DNA of 64,000 bases from Clavibacter phaseoli (GCF_021922925.1 NZ_CP040786.1:1550001-1614000), one strand, 5' to 3'; shown: positions 51,374 through 60,001, numbered from the stretch's first letter. Numbers and translations: made by a program. The notes: a model not told the origin generated them from the sequence alone.

Positions 51374-52606
51374 TCACGGCGGCGTCCAGTCGCCCGAGGT
51401 GGCGCGCCAGAAGACGTCGATCCAGATCCACTGGCCGACGATCATGGCGACGATGACGACGACGCGGTACGCGCGCGACCGCGGCACGGCGAGGGCCCCG
51501 GCCAGCGGGATCATGGGCAGCAGGAGGCGGAGGACGCTCGACTGCGGGAAGAAGACCGCGAAGAGGTACAGGCCGTAGGACGCGATCCAGATGCGGAGGT
51601 CGGGGCCGAGGGCGCGCACGGAGGGGCGCAGGAGGATGAGGACGAAGGCCGCCACGGCGAGGAGGACGGCGAGCACGCCGGCGACCCCGCCGATCCAGAA
51701 GTCGCCGGCGTCGAACCACGCCTCGAAGGGCACGAGGTGGCGGTAGCCGACGTAGGCCGCGCGCCAGGAGAGCTCCGTGTCGGTGTAGGCCGAGAACGAG
51801 CCCGTGCGGATCCAGGCGATCACCGGCCACGCGGCCCCGGCGGCCACGGCGGCGGTCGTCGCGAGGACGAGCCGGGCGCGCTCCGCGGTCGGGAACGGGT
51901 CGCGGCGCGCCGTCTGGATGCGGTAGGCGCCGTGCAGGACCAGCGCCAGCGCGAAGGCGAGGCCGAGGGGACGGGTGAACGCCATGACGACCACGACGGG
52001 CGCGAGCAGCACGTAGCGCCGCTCGACCAGGAGCAGCAGGGCGATGAGGAGCAGGAGCGTCTGCAGGCTCTCCGCGTACGCGATCTGGAACAGCGGCGAG
52101 ACCGGGGCCACGCAGACGATGACCACGGCCATGAGCGCGGACGACGGGGACAGGGAGCGGGACAGGAGGCGGTGCAGCACGAGCACGGCGCCGCCCCCGG
52201 CGAGCACCGAGACCGTGACGGCCACGACGTCGAACGGCGCGCCCGTGGCGTCCTGGATGGCGCGCACGATGGCCGGGTAGACGGGCAGGAACGCCCACGG
52301 GTTCGACTGCACGTGGCCCGCCGCGTCGACGGGGAGGACGGTCGGGTAGCCGAAGGTCGCGATGTCGCGGTACCAGCCGGCGTCCCAGAACGTCGCGAAC
52401 TGCAGGTACGAGGGGGACGCGGGGCCCCACGGGGTGCGGATCTGGCTGCGCGCGGCGACGAGCATCAGCACGGTGGTGAGGACGCGGCTGAGCGCGTAGA
52501 CGCCGAGGACCGCCGCCCACCAGGGCAGGCGCCCGGCGGCTCGCTCATCCGGCAGGTCGAGCCGCGCCGTCCGCCCGACCGGCCGGGTCAGCGCGCCGTC
52601 AGCCAC
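51374..52606 (-). CDS. PIG-V-type mannosyltransferase family membrane protein
   Basis: 410 aa from a GTG inside the dapE 3' end (19-nt overlap). About ten hydrophobic segments are spread over the protein. The first extracytoplasmic loop has FWDAGWYRDIATFGYP, the Trp-Asp motif of GPI mannosyltransferase PIG-V-like GT-C enzymes, and NPWAFLPVYPAIVRA follows. It is likely to use a polyprenyl-phosphate mannose donor to modify proteins or lipids outside the membrane. The upstream in-frame extension is antisense to other genes. Confidence 0.82.
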   Translation of the reverse strand: MADGALTRPVGRTARLDLPDERAAGRLPWWAAVLGVYALSRVLTTVLMLVAARSQIRTPWGPASPSYLQFATFWDAGWYRDIATFGYPTVLPVDAAGHVQSNPWAFLPVYPAIVRAIQDATGAPFDVVAVTVSVLAGGGAVLVLHRLLSRSLSPSSALMAVVIVCVAPVSPLFQIAYAESLQTLLLLIALLLLVERRYVLLAPVVVVMAFTRPLGLAFALALVLHGAYRIQTARRDPFPTAERARLVLATTAAVAAGAAWPVIAWIRTGSFSAYTDTELSWRAAYVGYRHLVPFEAWFDAGDFWIGGVAGVLAVLLAVAAFVLILLRPSVRALGPDLRIWIASYGLYLFAVFFPQSSVLRLLLPMIPLAGALAVPRSRAYRVVVIVAMIVGQWIWIDVFWRATSGDWTPP

Positions 52607-53685
52607 GCCCGGAGGCCGCGCTCGCACGACGTGATCTGGGCGACGTCGACGCGCTCGTCGTCGTGGTGGGCGAGGAGCGGATCCCCGGGGCCGTAGTTCA
52701 CGGCGGGGATGCCCAGCGCGCTGAATCGGGCGACGTCGGTCCAGCCGTACTTGGGGCGCGCCTCGCCGCCGACCGCCGCGAGGAACGGCTGCGCGATCTC
52801 GGCGTCGAGGCCCGGGCGCGCGCCCTCCGCGAGGTCGACGACCGTGACCTCGAAGCCGGGGAAAAGCCCCGTGACGTGCTCCACGGCCTCGGCGCCGGAT
52901 CGGCTGGGGGCGAAGCGGTAGTTGACGTGCACCATGGCCTCGTCGGGGATGACGTTGCCCGCGATGCCGCCCGAGACGCCGACGGCGTTGAGGCCCTCCC
53001 GGTAGACGAGGCCGTCGACCTCCACCTCGCGCGCCTCGTACGCGGCCAGGGTGTCGAGCACGGGGGCGATGCGGTGTATGGCGTTCTCGCCCACCCAGGA
53101 GCGGGCCGAGTGCGAGCGCTTCCCGAAGGCCCGGACCTCGACTCGGAGGTTGCCGTTGCAGCCGCCCTCGATCTCCGCGCGCGTCGGCTCGCCGAGGATC
53201 GCGAAGTCGCCCTCGAGGAGATCCGGGCGGGTGCGCGCGAGGCGGCCGAGCCCGTTGAGGCTGTCGGAGACCTCCTCGTGGTCGTACCAGATCCAGGTGA
53301 TGTCGTATGCGGGATCCACGAGCTCGGCGGCCAGCACGAGCTGCACGGCGACGCCCGCCTTCATGTCGACGGTGCCGCGGCCCCAGAGGTACTCGACGCC
53401 GCCCTCGTGCTCGGTGCGCGTGGGCAGGTTGCGGTTGAGCGGCACGGTGTCGATGTGGCCGGCGATGACGACACGGCGGTCCCGGCCGAGGTGCGTGCGG
53501 GCGACGACCGCGTCGCCGTCGCGCACGACCTCGAGGTGCGCGCACCCGGCGAGCGCGCGCTCGATCGCGTCCGCGAGCGGCGCCTCGTCGCCGGAGACCG
53601 ACTCGATGTCGCAGATCGCGCGGGTGACCTCCACGCTCCCCGCGGTGAGGTCCAGCTCGGGCACGGGAGGCGTCTCGGTCGGCAT
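52588..53685 (-). CDS. dapE: Succinyl-diaminopimelate desuccinylase DapE
   Basis: 365 aa. Removes succinate from N-succinyl-LL-diaminopimelate in lysine and peptidoglycan precursor synthesis. Zinc-ligand motifs are IAGHIDTVPLN, GRGTVDMKAGVA, YDHEEVSDSLNGLG and ILGEPTR, with RSHSARSWVGENAIH in the dimerisation domain and NYGPGDPLLAHHDDE near the end. The ATG at 53685 is chosen because TAGGAT lies 7 nt upstream; an ATG at 53694 falls inside the -10. It is divergent from dapD. Confidence 0.94.
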   Translation of the reverse strand: MPTETPPVPELDLTAGSVEVTRAICDIESVSGDEAPLADAIERALAGCAHLEVVRDGDAVVARTHLGRDRRVVIAGHIDTVPLNRNLPTRTEHEGGVEYLWGRGTVDMKAGVAVQLVLAAELVDPAYDITWIWYDHEEVSDSLNGLGRLARTRPDLLEGDFAILGEPTRAEIEGGCNGNLRVEVRAFGKRSHSARSWVGENAIHRIAPVLDTLAAYEAREVEVDGLVYREGLNAVGVSGGIAGNVIPDEAMVHVNYRFAPSRSGAEAVEHVTGLFPGFEVTVVDLAEGARPGLDAEIAQPFLAAVGGEARPKYGWTDVARFSALGIPAVNYGPGDPLLAHHDDERVDVAQITSCERGLRAWLTAR

Positions 53686-53692
53686 GCGGATC

Positions 53693-53698
53693 ATCCTA
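53693..53698 (-). promoter_or_regulatory. -10 element TAGGAT, start of dapE
   Basis: Seven nt to the ATG at 53685 on the minus strand. Confidence 0.55.
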
Positions 53699-53753
53699 GG
53701 TCGGCGGCGGGACGCGGTCCTGAGGAGGACCCGGGACGGCGCGCGGCGATCGG

Positions 53754-53759
53754 TACGCT
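53754..53759 (+). promoter_or_regulatory. -10 element TACGCT, leaderless start of dapD
   Basis: Six nt to the ATG at 53766; back to back with the dapE promoter. Confidence 0.6.
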
Positions 53760-53765
53760 GGCCGC

Positions 53766-54764
53766 ATGGCCTCCCCCGCTCCGACCCCGTCCGCCGCGCC
53801 CGCCTCCTCTCCCGCCTCCGGATCCGCCTGGGGGTACGGCCTGGCGACGGTCGCCTCCGACGGGACGGTCCTCGACACCTGGTTCCCGGCGCCCGAGCTC
53901 GGGTCGCTGCCGGCCGGCCGCGACCGCTGGATCGCGCCGGCCTGGATCGAGGAGCTCGCGGTCGCCGACCCGCGCCGCGGCGTGACGGTCGACATCGTGA
54001 CCGTCGAGATCGACCTGCAGGCGGCGCCCGCGTCGACGTCCGACGCGTACCTGCGCCTGCACCTGCTCAGCCACCTGCTCGTGGCGCCGAACACGATCTC
54101 GCTCGACGGGATCTTCGGCCACCTCCCCATCGTCGTGTGGACCAACGCCGGCCCCGTGCACCCCGACGACTTCGACCGGCTGCGGCCGTCGCTCCAGCGG
54201 GCGGGCATCGCCGCGCACGGCGTCGACAAGTTCCCGCGCCTGCTCGACTACGTCACGCCCGACCGCGTGCGCATCGCCGACGCCTCGCGCGTGCGGCTCG
54301 GCGCGCACCTGGCGCCCGGCACCACGGTCATGCACGAGGGCTTCGTCAACTTCAACGCCGGCACGCTCGGCTCCTCCATGGTCGAGGGGCGCATCTCGCA
54401 GGGCGTCGTCGTGGGCGACGGCTCGGACGTCGGCGGCGGCGCGTCCATCATGGGGACGCTCTCGGGCGGCGGCACCGAGCGGGTCGTCATCGGCGAGCGC
54501 GCGCTCCTGGGGGCGAACTCGGGCGTCGGCATCTCGATCGGCGACGACAGCGTCGTGGAGGCGGGCCTCTACGTGACGGCCGGCACCAAGGTCCGGCTCG
54601 CGGGCGAGGCCCCCGGCGCCGACGGCACGGTGCCGCAGGTGAAGGCGGTCGAGCTGTCGGGGCGGCCCGGGATCCTGTTCCGCCGCAACTCGCTCACGGG
54701 CGCCGTCGAGGCGGTCCCGCGGCGCGGCGGCGGCTCCATCCTCAACGACGCGCTGCACGCCTAG
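53766..54764 (+). CDS. dapD: Tetrahydrodipicolinate N-succinyltransferase DapD (actinobacterial type)
   Basis: 332 aa. Succinylates tetrahydrodipicolinate, the step before transamination and DapE. An N-terminal Ala/Pro/Ser stretch of about 22 residues leads to the DapD N-domain. The left-handed beta-helix core runs through [52 protein letters not shown] and [14 protein letters not shown]. The ending [14 protein letters not shown] is conserved. Divergence from dapE with an 80-nt gap allows joint control. Confidence 0.96.
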   Translation: MASPAPTPSAAPASSPASGSAWGYGLATVASDGTVLDTWFPAPELGSLPAGRDRWIAPAWIEELAVADPRRGVTVDIVTVEIDLQAAPASTSDAYLRLHLLSHLLVAPNTISLDGIFGHLPIVVWTNAGPVHPDDFDRLRPSLQRAGIAAHGVDKFPRLLDYVTPDRVRIADASRVRLGAHLAPGTTVMHEGFVNFNAGTLGSSMVEGRISQGVVVGDGSDVGGGASIMGTLSGGGTERVVIGERALLGANSGVGISIGDDSVVEAGLYVTAGTKVRLAGEAPGADGTVPQVKAVELSGRPGILFRRNSLTGAVEAVPRRGGGSILNDALHA

Positions 54765-54794
54765 CGCGGGCCGCGCGGACGGACGGCGTCCGGC

Positions 54795-55631
54795 CTAGCG
54801 GCGCAGCCCGCGGCGCCGCGGGGCCGGGGGCGCATCGGCCGCGGGATCGATCCGCAGCACGTCGACCACCACGGCCGTGACGTTGTCGCGGCCGCCGTTC
54901 TCCAGCGCGTGCACCACGAGGTCGCGCACGGCCGTGGCCGCGTCGTCGGCGCGCAGCAGGTGCCCGCGGATCTCCGCGTCGGCCAGCTCCTTGGTCAGCC
55001 CGTCGGAGCAGACCAGCAGCCGCAGCCGCGCGGTGACCGGCAGCAGCCAGTAGTCCGCCTCGGCGGCGTCGCCCACGCCCACGGCCCGCGTGATGATGTT
55101 GCCGTCCGGGTGCCGGTCGGCCTGCGCGCGCGTGATGCGGCCGGCGTCCACCATCTCCTGCACGACCGAGTGGTCGACGGTCACCTGCTCCAGGACGTCG
55201 CCGCGCAGCTGGTAGACGCGCGAGTCGCCGACGTTGAAGACGGCCCAGTACGGGCGGTCGGACACGAGGGTGAGGCACGCGCCCGTGACGGTCGTGCCCG
55301 CGTGCAGCTCGAGGTCGCCGGTCTCCTCGCGGATGTCGCCGACGGCCAGCTCGAGCGCGGGCTCCACGCCCTCGGGATCCGCGAACCCGGACTCCGCGCG
55401 CTCCTGCTCCTCGGCGAGGCGGCGGATGACGGCGTCGCTGGCCACGTCGCCGGCGGCGTGCCCGCCCATGCCGTCCGCCACGGCGAAGTACGGGAGGGCC
55501 GCGAGCACGCTGTCCTCGTTGTGGTCGCGGCGGAGGCCGCGGTCGGTCATCGACGCCCAGCCGAGCACGAGCGCGCGGCCGTCGGGGAGGGCGAGGGAGG
55601 TCTCGGCGACGTCCGCTCCGATGGCGGTCAT
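54795..55631 (-). CDS. PP2C family serine/threonine phosphatase
   Basis: 278 aa. Metal-binding motifs of the PPM fold are all present: RRDHNEDS (about residue 35), VADGMGGHAAGD, VNVGDSR-like FNVGDSRVYQL, CSDGLTKELA and GGRDNVTAVVV. It removes phosphate from Ser/Thr-phosphoproteins in the cytoplasm. It has no membrane anchor, unlike PstP. The ATG overlaps the FHA gene by 4 nt (ATGA), so the two work as a unit. No kinase is adjacent. Confidence 0.93.
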   Translation of the reverse strand: MTAIGADVAETSLALPDGRALVLGWASMTDRGLRRDHNEDSVLAALPYFAVADGMGGHAAGDVASDAVIRRLAEEQERAESGFADPEGVEPALELAVGDIREETGDLELHAGTTVTGACLTLVSDRPYWAVFNVGDSRVYQLRGDVLEQVTVDHSVVQEMVDAGRITRAQADRHPDGNIITRAVGVGDAAEADYWLLPVTARLRLLVCSDGLTKELADAEIRGHLLRADDAATAVRDLVVHALENGGRDNVTAVVVDVLRIDPAADAPPAPRRRGLRR

Positions 55632-56800
55632 CGGGCGGACAGGATCTCGAGGGCGACGCCGTCGCCGATGTCGATGCGCGTGCCGGGCACGACCACGAGC
55701 GACTCCCCCGGACGCAGCGCGAGCCGTTCGGCCCCGGGCGCGAGCACGACGGTGCCGTTCGTGGAGTCGAGGTCGGTCACGACGACGACGGCCCCGTCCT
55801 GCCGGAGGCCGAGGTGCGTGCCGGAGATCTCGCCGAGAGGCGAGGGCACGGCCACCAGACGCGGGGCGACGCCCCGGACGACGCGCGGCGGGCGCGGGCG
55901 GCGGCCGACGATGACGGGAGCGTCGAGCGGGATGCGGTCGGGTGCGGCCGCTTCGGCGTGCGGGACGCCGTCGCGCACGACGCGGAAGGCGTGGACGACG
56001 CGCGGGGCGGTCGGGGACTCGTCCGCGGCGGGCGCGGTGGGCATGGCGGCGGTGGGGACGCCGGCGGACCCGGCGCGGGCGGCGGCGTCCCCGCGCGGAT
56101 CCGCGTCCGCCCGCGCGTGACGGGGACCGCCGGCCGCGGGGTCGGCATCCGGGGCGCCGGCCTCCCTGACGCCGGCGCCGGGGGACGGCGCGGCGACGTC
56201 CGCGGGCCCGTCGAGGACCGTGGCGACGAGGGCGGGGTCCACGGGCGCGGGGGCCGCGCGGCGTCCGGACGGCGCGGCGTCACGGGGGTCGGCGTCGGCG
56301 GCAGCGGCGCCCCGGGATCGCGCGTCGTCGCGCCGCCAGGCCACCGCATCGGCCGCGACGACGCCGGCCTCCAGCGGGAGGGCCGCCGCCGTCCCCGCCT
56401 CGGCCTCGGCCCGCCCGACCCGGTACGCCCGCACCCGGTCGAGCGTGGCCAGGTAGAAGGGCTGCGCCTGCCTGGCGTCGACCCGGCGCGGATCCGCGCC
56501 CGCGATGTCCGCGTCGATCACGGCGTCGCCCCGCAGCACCACCTGGAGGCGCGCGCCCTCCGGCGTGCCGGCCTCGTGGACGAGGACGGCGAAGGACGCG
56601 ATCCCGTCGTCGCCGCGCAGCGGCAGCGCCGCGACGACCGCCTCGGCCGTGACGGCGGGATCCGCGACCACGCGCCAGAGGTCCTCCACGACGCGCGTCG
56701 AGGCGCCTGCGGGCAGGAGGACGACGACGTGGGGCGTCACGACCGCGAGCCCGGGGGATCCCGCCGCGGCGGGAGAGGAACGGTGGGAGCCCTCGCTCAC
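55628..56800 (-). CDS. FHA domain-containing protein
   Basis: 390 aa from a GTG with GGAG 8 nt upstream. The N-terminal region (about 1-160) is a soluble alpha/beta segment without a recognised family. A long Ala/Pro/Asp-rich linker (about 160-270) follows. The C-terminal FHA domain (about 285-388) has VIVGRRPRPPR, EISGTHLGLRQ and VTDLDSTNGTVV, the Arg, Ser-x-x-His and Asn-Gly needed to bind phosphothreonine. A TAGGAT at 56879-56884 may be the -10, giving a leader of about 70 nt. It is coupled to the PP2C gene. Confidence 0.88.
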   Translation of the reverse strand: MSEGSHRSSPAAAGSPGLAVVTPHVVVLLPAGASTRVVEDLWRVVADPAVTAEAVVAALPLRGDDGIASFAVLVHEAGTPEGARLQVVLRGDAVIDADIAGADPRRVDARQAQPFYLATLDRVRAYRVGRAEAEAGTAAALPLEAGVVAADAVAWRRDDARSRGAAAADADPRDAAPSGRRAAPAPVDPALVATVLDGPADVAAPSPGAGVREAGAPDADPAAGGPRHARADADPRGDAAARAGSAGVPTAAMPTAPAADESPTAPRVVHAFRVVRDGVPHAEAAAPDRIPLDAPVIVGRRPRPPRVVRGVAPRLVAVPSPLGEISGTHLGLRQDGAVVVVTDLDSTNGTVVLAPGAERLALRPGESLVVVPGTRIDIGDGVALEILSAR

Positions 56801-57018
56801 GTCATCGGCTCCATCGAGGGTCGGCGCCCGGTCGGGCGGTCGGCGCCGGGCCTCGGGCGGTCGGACGCGCTGACAGGGATCCTATCGCGCGGGCGCGGCC
56901 CGTCCGAGGGGTCCGCCGGCCGTCGGACAGGGGCCCGCGGCGGGCTCGCGGAGGGGCATCCGGACCGTCGGGGAGGCCGGTCGCCGCGGATCCGGTTGCC
57001 CGGCTCCCGCCGGACTGC

Positions 57019-57024
57019 CATGCT
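57019..57024 (+). promoter_or_regulatory. Possible -10 CATGCT before the Lrp gene
   Basis: Six nt to the ATG at 57031. Confidence 0.4.
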
Positions 57025-57030
57025 CGGACG

Positions 57031-57510
57031 ATGAGCACGCCGCAGCGCCCCTCCGCCCGCGGGCTCCCCGTCGACGCGATCTCCCGCTCCATCGTCGACC
57101 AGCTGCGGGAGGACGGGCGCCGGTCCTACGCCGAGATCGGCAAGGCCGTGGGGCTCAGCGAGGCCGCCGTCCGGCAGCGCGTGCAGAAGCTCACCGACGC
57201 GGGCGTCATCCGCATCGTCGCGCTCACCGACCCCCAGCAGCTCGGGCTCACCCGGCAGGCCATGATCGGCGTCACCGTGAGCGGCGACGTGCGCGTGGTG
57301 GCGGACGCCCTCGCGGACATCCCGGCGGTCGACTACGTCGTGATGACGGCGGGCACGTTCGACCTCCTCGCCGAGGTCGTGTGCGAGGACGACGAGGAGC
57401 TCGTCGAGCTGCTGAACGGCCGCATCCGCGGGCTGGAGGGCGTCGTCAGCACGGAGACGTTCGTCTACCTCAAGGTCCACACGCAGGACGGGCACGGGCG
57501 CTCGCGGTGA
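57031..57510 (+). CDS. Lrp/AsnC family transcriptional regulator
   Basis: 159 aa. The AsnC-type winged helix occupies residues about 10-65 (QLREDGRRSYAEIGKAVGLSEAAVRQRVQKL). The RAM effector domain (about 75-155) includes AMIGVTVSGD, DYVVMTAGTFDLLAEVVC and TETFVYLKV. It likely senses an amino acid or related compound as an octamer. No transport or amino-acid gene is directly linked, so its target is unclear. Confidence 0.92.
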   Translation: MSTPQRPSARGLPVDAISRSIVDQLREDGRRSYAEIGKAVGLSEAAVRQRVQKLTDAGVIRIVALTDPQQLGLTRQAMIGVTVSGDVRVVADALADIPAVDYVVMTAGTFDLLAEVVCEDDEELVELLNGRIRGLEGVVSTETFVYLKVHTQDGHGRSR

Positions 57511-57598
57511 CGCGGCCGCCCGTCCCCTCCCCCGCAGGCCCTCCTCGCGGCCCCTCCCCCGACCGGGCCGTCCCCGGATCCGTCATCGCGGCCCGTCG

Positions 57599-57604
57599 TA
57601 CGGT
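57599..57604 (+). promoter_or_regulatory. -10 element TACGGT, leaderless start of ogt
   Basis: Six nt to the ATG at 57611. Confidence 0.6.
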
Positions 57605-57610
57605 CGCCGC

Positions 57611-58231
57611 ATGACCCCCTCCTCCGCTCCCGCCGCCGCCCCCGCGCGCCTGCCGGATCCCCTGCCCCGGTCCCGTCGTCCCGGATCGCCCCTGCCCGGG
57701 CCCGACCCGCGCCTCCCGCTCCCGCCCGCGCCGGGGCTCCTGCCCGAGGGCTCCGCGCTCCTCCGGGTGCCCTCGCCCGTCGGCCGACTGGAGCTCGTCG
57801 CCGAGGGCGACCGGATCGTCGCCCTCTCCATCGCGACCGCGGGCGTCCTGCCGCTCGACCACCTGGACGACCGGCCGAGCCCCGTGCTCGAGGAGACCGC
57901 CCGCCAGCTGGACGACTACTTCGCCGGGCACCGCACGTCGTTCGACGTCGCCGTGCGGCTGACGGGCACCCCGTTCCAGGTCGCCGTCTGGGAGGCGCTC
58001 ACCCGCATCCCGCACGGCGGCGTCACCACGTACGGGGCCCTCGCGCAGGCGGCAGGGCGTCCCGGTGGGGCGCGCGCGGTCGGCGGGGCCGTCGGCGCCA
58101 ACCGCCTCTGCATCCTCGTCCCCTGCCACCGCGTCCTCGGCTCCGACGGTCGGGTGACCGGCTTCAGCGCGGGCGACGGGGTCGCCACGAAGGTCCGGCT
58201 GCTGGCGCTCGAGGGCTCGGTGCTGTCGTGA
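57611..58231 (+). CDS. ogt: Methylated-DNA-[protein]-cysteine S-methyltransferase
   Basis: 206 aa. Removes methyl groups from O6-methylguanine in a suicide reaction. The C-terminal domain has FQVAVWEALTRIPHGGVTTYGALA (at 57974-58045), the DNA-binding helix region with GARAVGGAVGANRLCILVPCHRVLGSDG, and the acceptor Cys in PCHRV. A Pro/Ala-rich start of about 45 residues is probably disordered. It overlaps tag by 4 nt, forming an alkylation-repair operon. Confidence 0.95.
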   Translation: MTPSSAPAAAPARLPDPLPRSRRPGSPLPGPDPRLPLPPAPGLLPEGSALLRVPSPVGRLELVAEGDRIVALSIATAGVLPLDHLDDRPSPVLEETARQLDDYFAGHRTSFDVAVRLTGTPFQVAVWEALTRIPHGGVTTYGALAQAAGRPGGARAVGGAVGANRLCILVPCHRVLGSDGRVTGFSAGDGVATKVRLLALEGSVLS

Positions 58232-58821
58232 CGCGGCCCTCGCTCGCCGTCGGCGAGGACGGCATCGCGCGCTGCGCCTGGTCGGCCGCAGACCCGGAGT
58301 ACCGCAGGTACCACGACGAGGAGTGGGGACGCCCGCTGCACGGCGACCGTCCGCTGTTCGAGAAGCTGTGCCTCGAGGGCTTCCAGGCGGGGCTGTCGTG
58401 GATCACCATCCTCCGCAAGCGCCCGCGCTTCCGCGAGGTCTTCCACGGCTTCGACATCGACGCGGTCGCCGCGATGGACGAGGATGACGTCGAACGGCTC
58501 ATGGGCGATGCCGGGATCATCCGCAACCGCGCGAAGATCCTCGCGGCGTCCGGCAACGCGCGCGCGGTGCGGTCCCTCGTCGACGAGCACGGCGACGGCG
58601 CCCTCGACCGCATGATCTGGGCGCACGCGTCCGATCCGCGGGTCCGCCCCCGACCGGCCACGGCGGAAGAGATCCCCGCCGTCACCGCGGAGTCGACGGC
58701 CCTCAGCCGCGAGCTCAAGGCGCACGGCCTGCGCTTCGTGGGCCCCACCACCGTCTACGCGCTCATGCAGTCCTCCGGGCTCGTCGACGACCACGTCGTC
58801 GGCTGCCATCGGGCCGCCTGA
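58228..58821 (+). CDS. tag: DNA-3-methyladenine glycosylase I
   Basis: 197 aa from a GTG overlapping the ogt stop. Excises 3-methyladenine. The Tag signature is complete: RCAWSAADPEYRRYHDEEWGRP with zinc ligands Cys and His, FEKLCLEGFQAGLSWITIL, GIIRNRAKI, FVGPTTVYALMQSSGLVDDH and the final zinc pair GCH. Coupling to ogt lets the cell repair both main classes of methylated base from one mRNA. Confidence 0.96.
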   Translation: MTRPSLAVGEDGIARCAWSAADPEYRRYHDEEWGRPLHGDRPLFEKLCLEGFQAGLSWITILRKRPRFREVFHGFDIDAVAAMDEDDVERLMGDAGIIRNRAKILAASGNARAVRSLVDEHGDGALDRMIWAHASDPRVRPRPATAEEIPAVTAESTALSRELKAHGLRFVGPTTVYALMQSSGLVDDHVVGCHRAA

Positions 58822-58852
58822 CCCTAGGGCGCGAGCGCGCCCCTCGGCGCGG

Positions 58853-59608
58853 TCACCGCGGCGCGGCGACCAGGACGAGCTCGCCGGAGTCCCCGCGAGA
58901 CAGCTCGATGCCCGCGCCGCCGGCCCAGTCGAGCAGCTCGGCCACGGATCCGAGGTCGCGGCCGGCGAGGATCAGCGCCCGCACCAGCTCGCCCTTCGCC
59001 TTCTTGTTGAAGTGGTTGAGCGCGCGGACGGTGCCGTCCTCCCCGCGGGCGACCACGCGCACGACGGCGGAGTCGGCGTGTCCCGGGCGCGGTCCGAGGG
59101 CGGCGTACCCCTCGGAGCGCAGATCGAGGACGAGGCCGGGGATCCCCTCGAGCACGCGGCGCACCGACGTGACCCAGTGCGCCTTCATCCGGATGCCGGG
59201 CAGGCGGCTGTCGTGCGAGAGCCGGTAGGCGGGGATCGGGTCGGTCGCCCGGACGGGACCGAGGAGCGCGGAGTGCACGGCCACGTGCTGCCCGGCGAAG
59301 GCGAGCTGCGCCGCGTCCAGCGCGTCGGCGCCGATGGGGTCGTAGAGCACGCCCGTGTAGCGGAGGAGCGCCGGCATCGTGGGCGACGACGCGAGCACGC
59401 GGTTCCGCTCCACCTCGGCCGCTTGGCGGGGCCCGAGCTTGAGGGCGCGCGCCGCGGCCTCGGGATCCCGGGCGAGGTCGGCGACGGCGCGCACGACCGT
59501 GCGCCGCTCCTCCGTCAGCTCCGGGAAGGCGAGGAGGTCGAGATCCAGCCGCGATCCCTCCGCCCCTCCGTCGCGCTTCGTCTCGGACGGGGGCAGCAGG
59601 ACGAGCAC
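58853..59608 (-). CDS. yaaA: YaaA/UPF0246 family peroxide stress protein
   Basis: 251 aa from a GTG with GGAGG 4 nt upstream; an upstream in-frame extension to 59668 adds only Pro-rich shadow. The family opening VLVLLPPSETK and the blocks LRYTGVLYDPIG, HSALLGPVRATDPIPAYRLS, DLRSEGYAAL and NHFNKKAKGELVRAL are all present. E. coli YaaA limits free iron under peroxide stress and has a DNA-binding fold. It is convergent with tag. Confidence 0.94.
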   Translation of the reverse strand: MLVLLPPSETKRDGGAEGSRLDLDLLAFPELTEERRTVVRAVADLARDPEAAARALKLGPRQAAEVERNRVLASSPTMPALLRYTGVLYDPIGADALDAAQLAFAGQHVAVHSALLGPVRATDPIPAYRLSHDSRLPGIRMKAHWVTSVRRVLEGIPGLVLDLRSEGYAALGPRPGHADSAVVRVVARGEDGTVRALNHFNKKAKGELVRALILAGRDLGSVAELLDWAGGAGIELSRGDSGELVLVAAPR

Positions 59609-59680
59609 GGGACCTCCGGGATCGGGTGGCGGGTCGGGTCGGGACAGGGACGGGCGGGCGGCACGCACCCGCCGGACGCA

Positions 59681-59718
59681 CGAAGGCGGACGGCCCCCGA
59701 GGGGACCGCCCGCCTTCG
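59681..59718 (-). terminator. Terminator of the atp operon
   Basis: Hairpin with 17-18 bp arms. Two positions mismatch on the plus strand but form G:U pairs in minus-strand RNA, so it fits the atp transcript, whose last stop is 14 nt away. Confidence 0.82.
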
Positions 59719-59731
59719 GACGGAGGTGACG

Positions 59732-60001
59732 CTACGCGACCAGCGCGGCCTTGCGCGCGACCACGGTCACGTTGTCGTTCTCCACCGAGAGGAAGCCCTC
59801 GTCGGCGTCGGCCGTGATCACGGCGCCGCCGTCCTGCGTGATGCGGACGTTGCCGGTCGCGAGGATCGCCAGCAGCGGCTCGTGACCGGCCAGGATGCCG
59901 ATCTCGCCCTCGCTGGTGCGCGCGACGACCATGGAGGCCTGGCCCGACCACACCTGCTGGTCGGCCGAGACCACGGTCACCGTGAGATCAGCGCGGGCCA
60001 T
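59732..60001 (-). CDS. atpC: F-type ATP synthase epsilon subunit (short form)
   Basis: 89 aa. Part of the central stalk. The N-terminal beta-sandwich is present (LTVTVVSADQQVWSG, EGEIGILAGHEPLLAIL, DEGFLSVENDNVTVVA). The usual 120-140 aa protein has an additional C-terminal pair of helices that inhibits ATP hydrolysis; this copy stops right after the beta domain, so that function is absent or replaced. Only 1 nt separates its ATG from the atpD stop. Confidence 0.93.
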   Translation of the reverse strand: MARADLTVTVVSADQQVWSGQASMVVARTSEGEIGILAGHEPLLAILATGNVRITQDGGAVITADADEGFLSVENDNVTVVARKAALVA

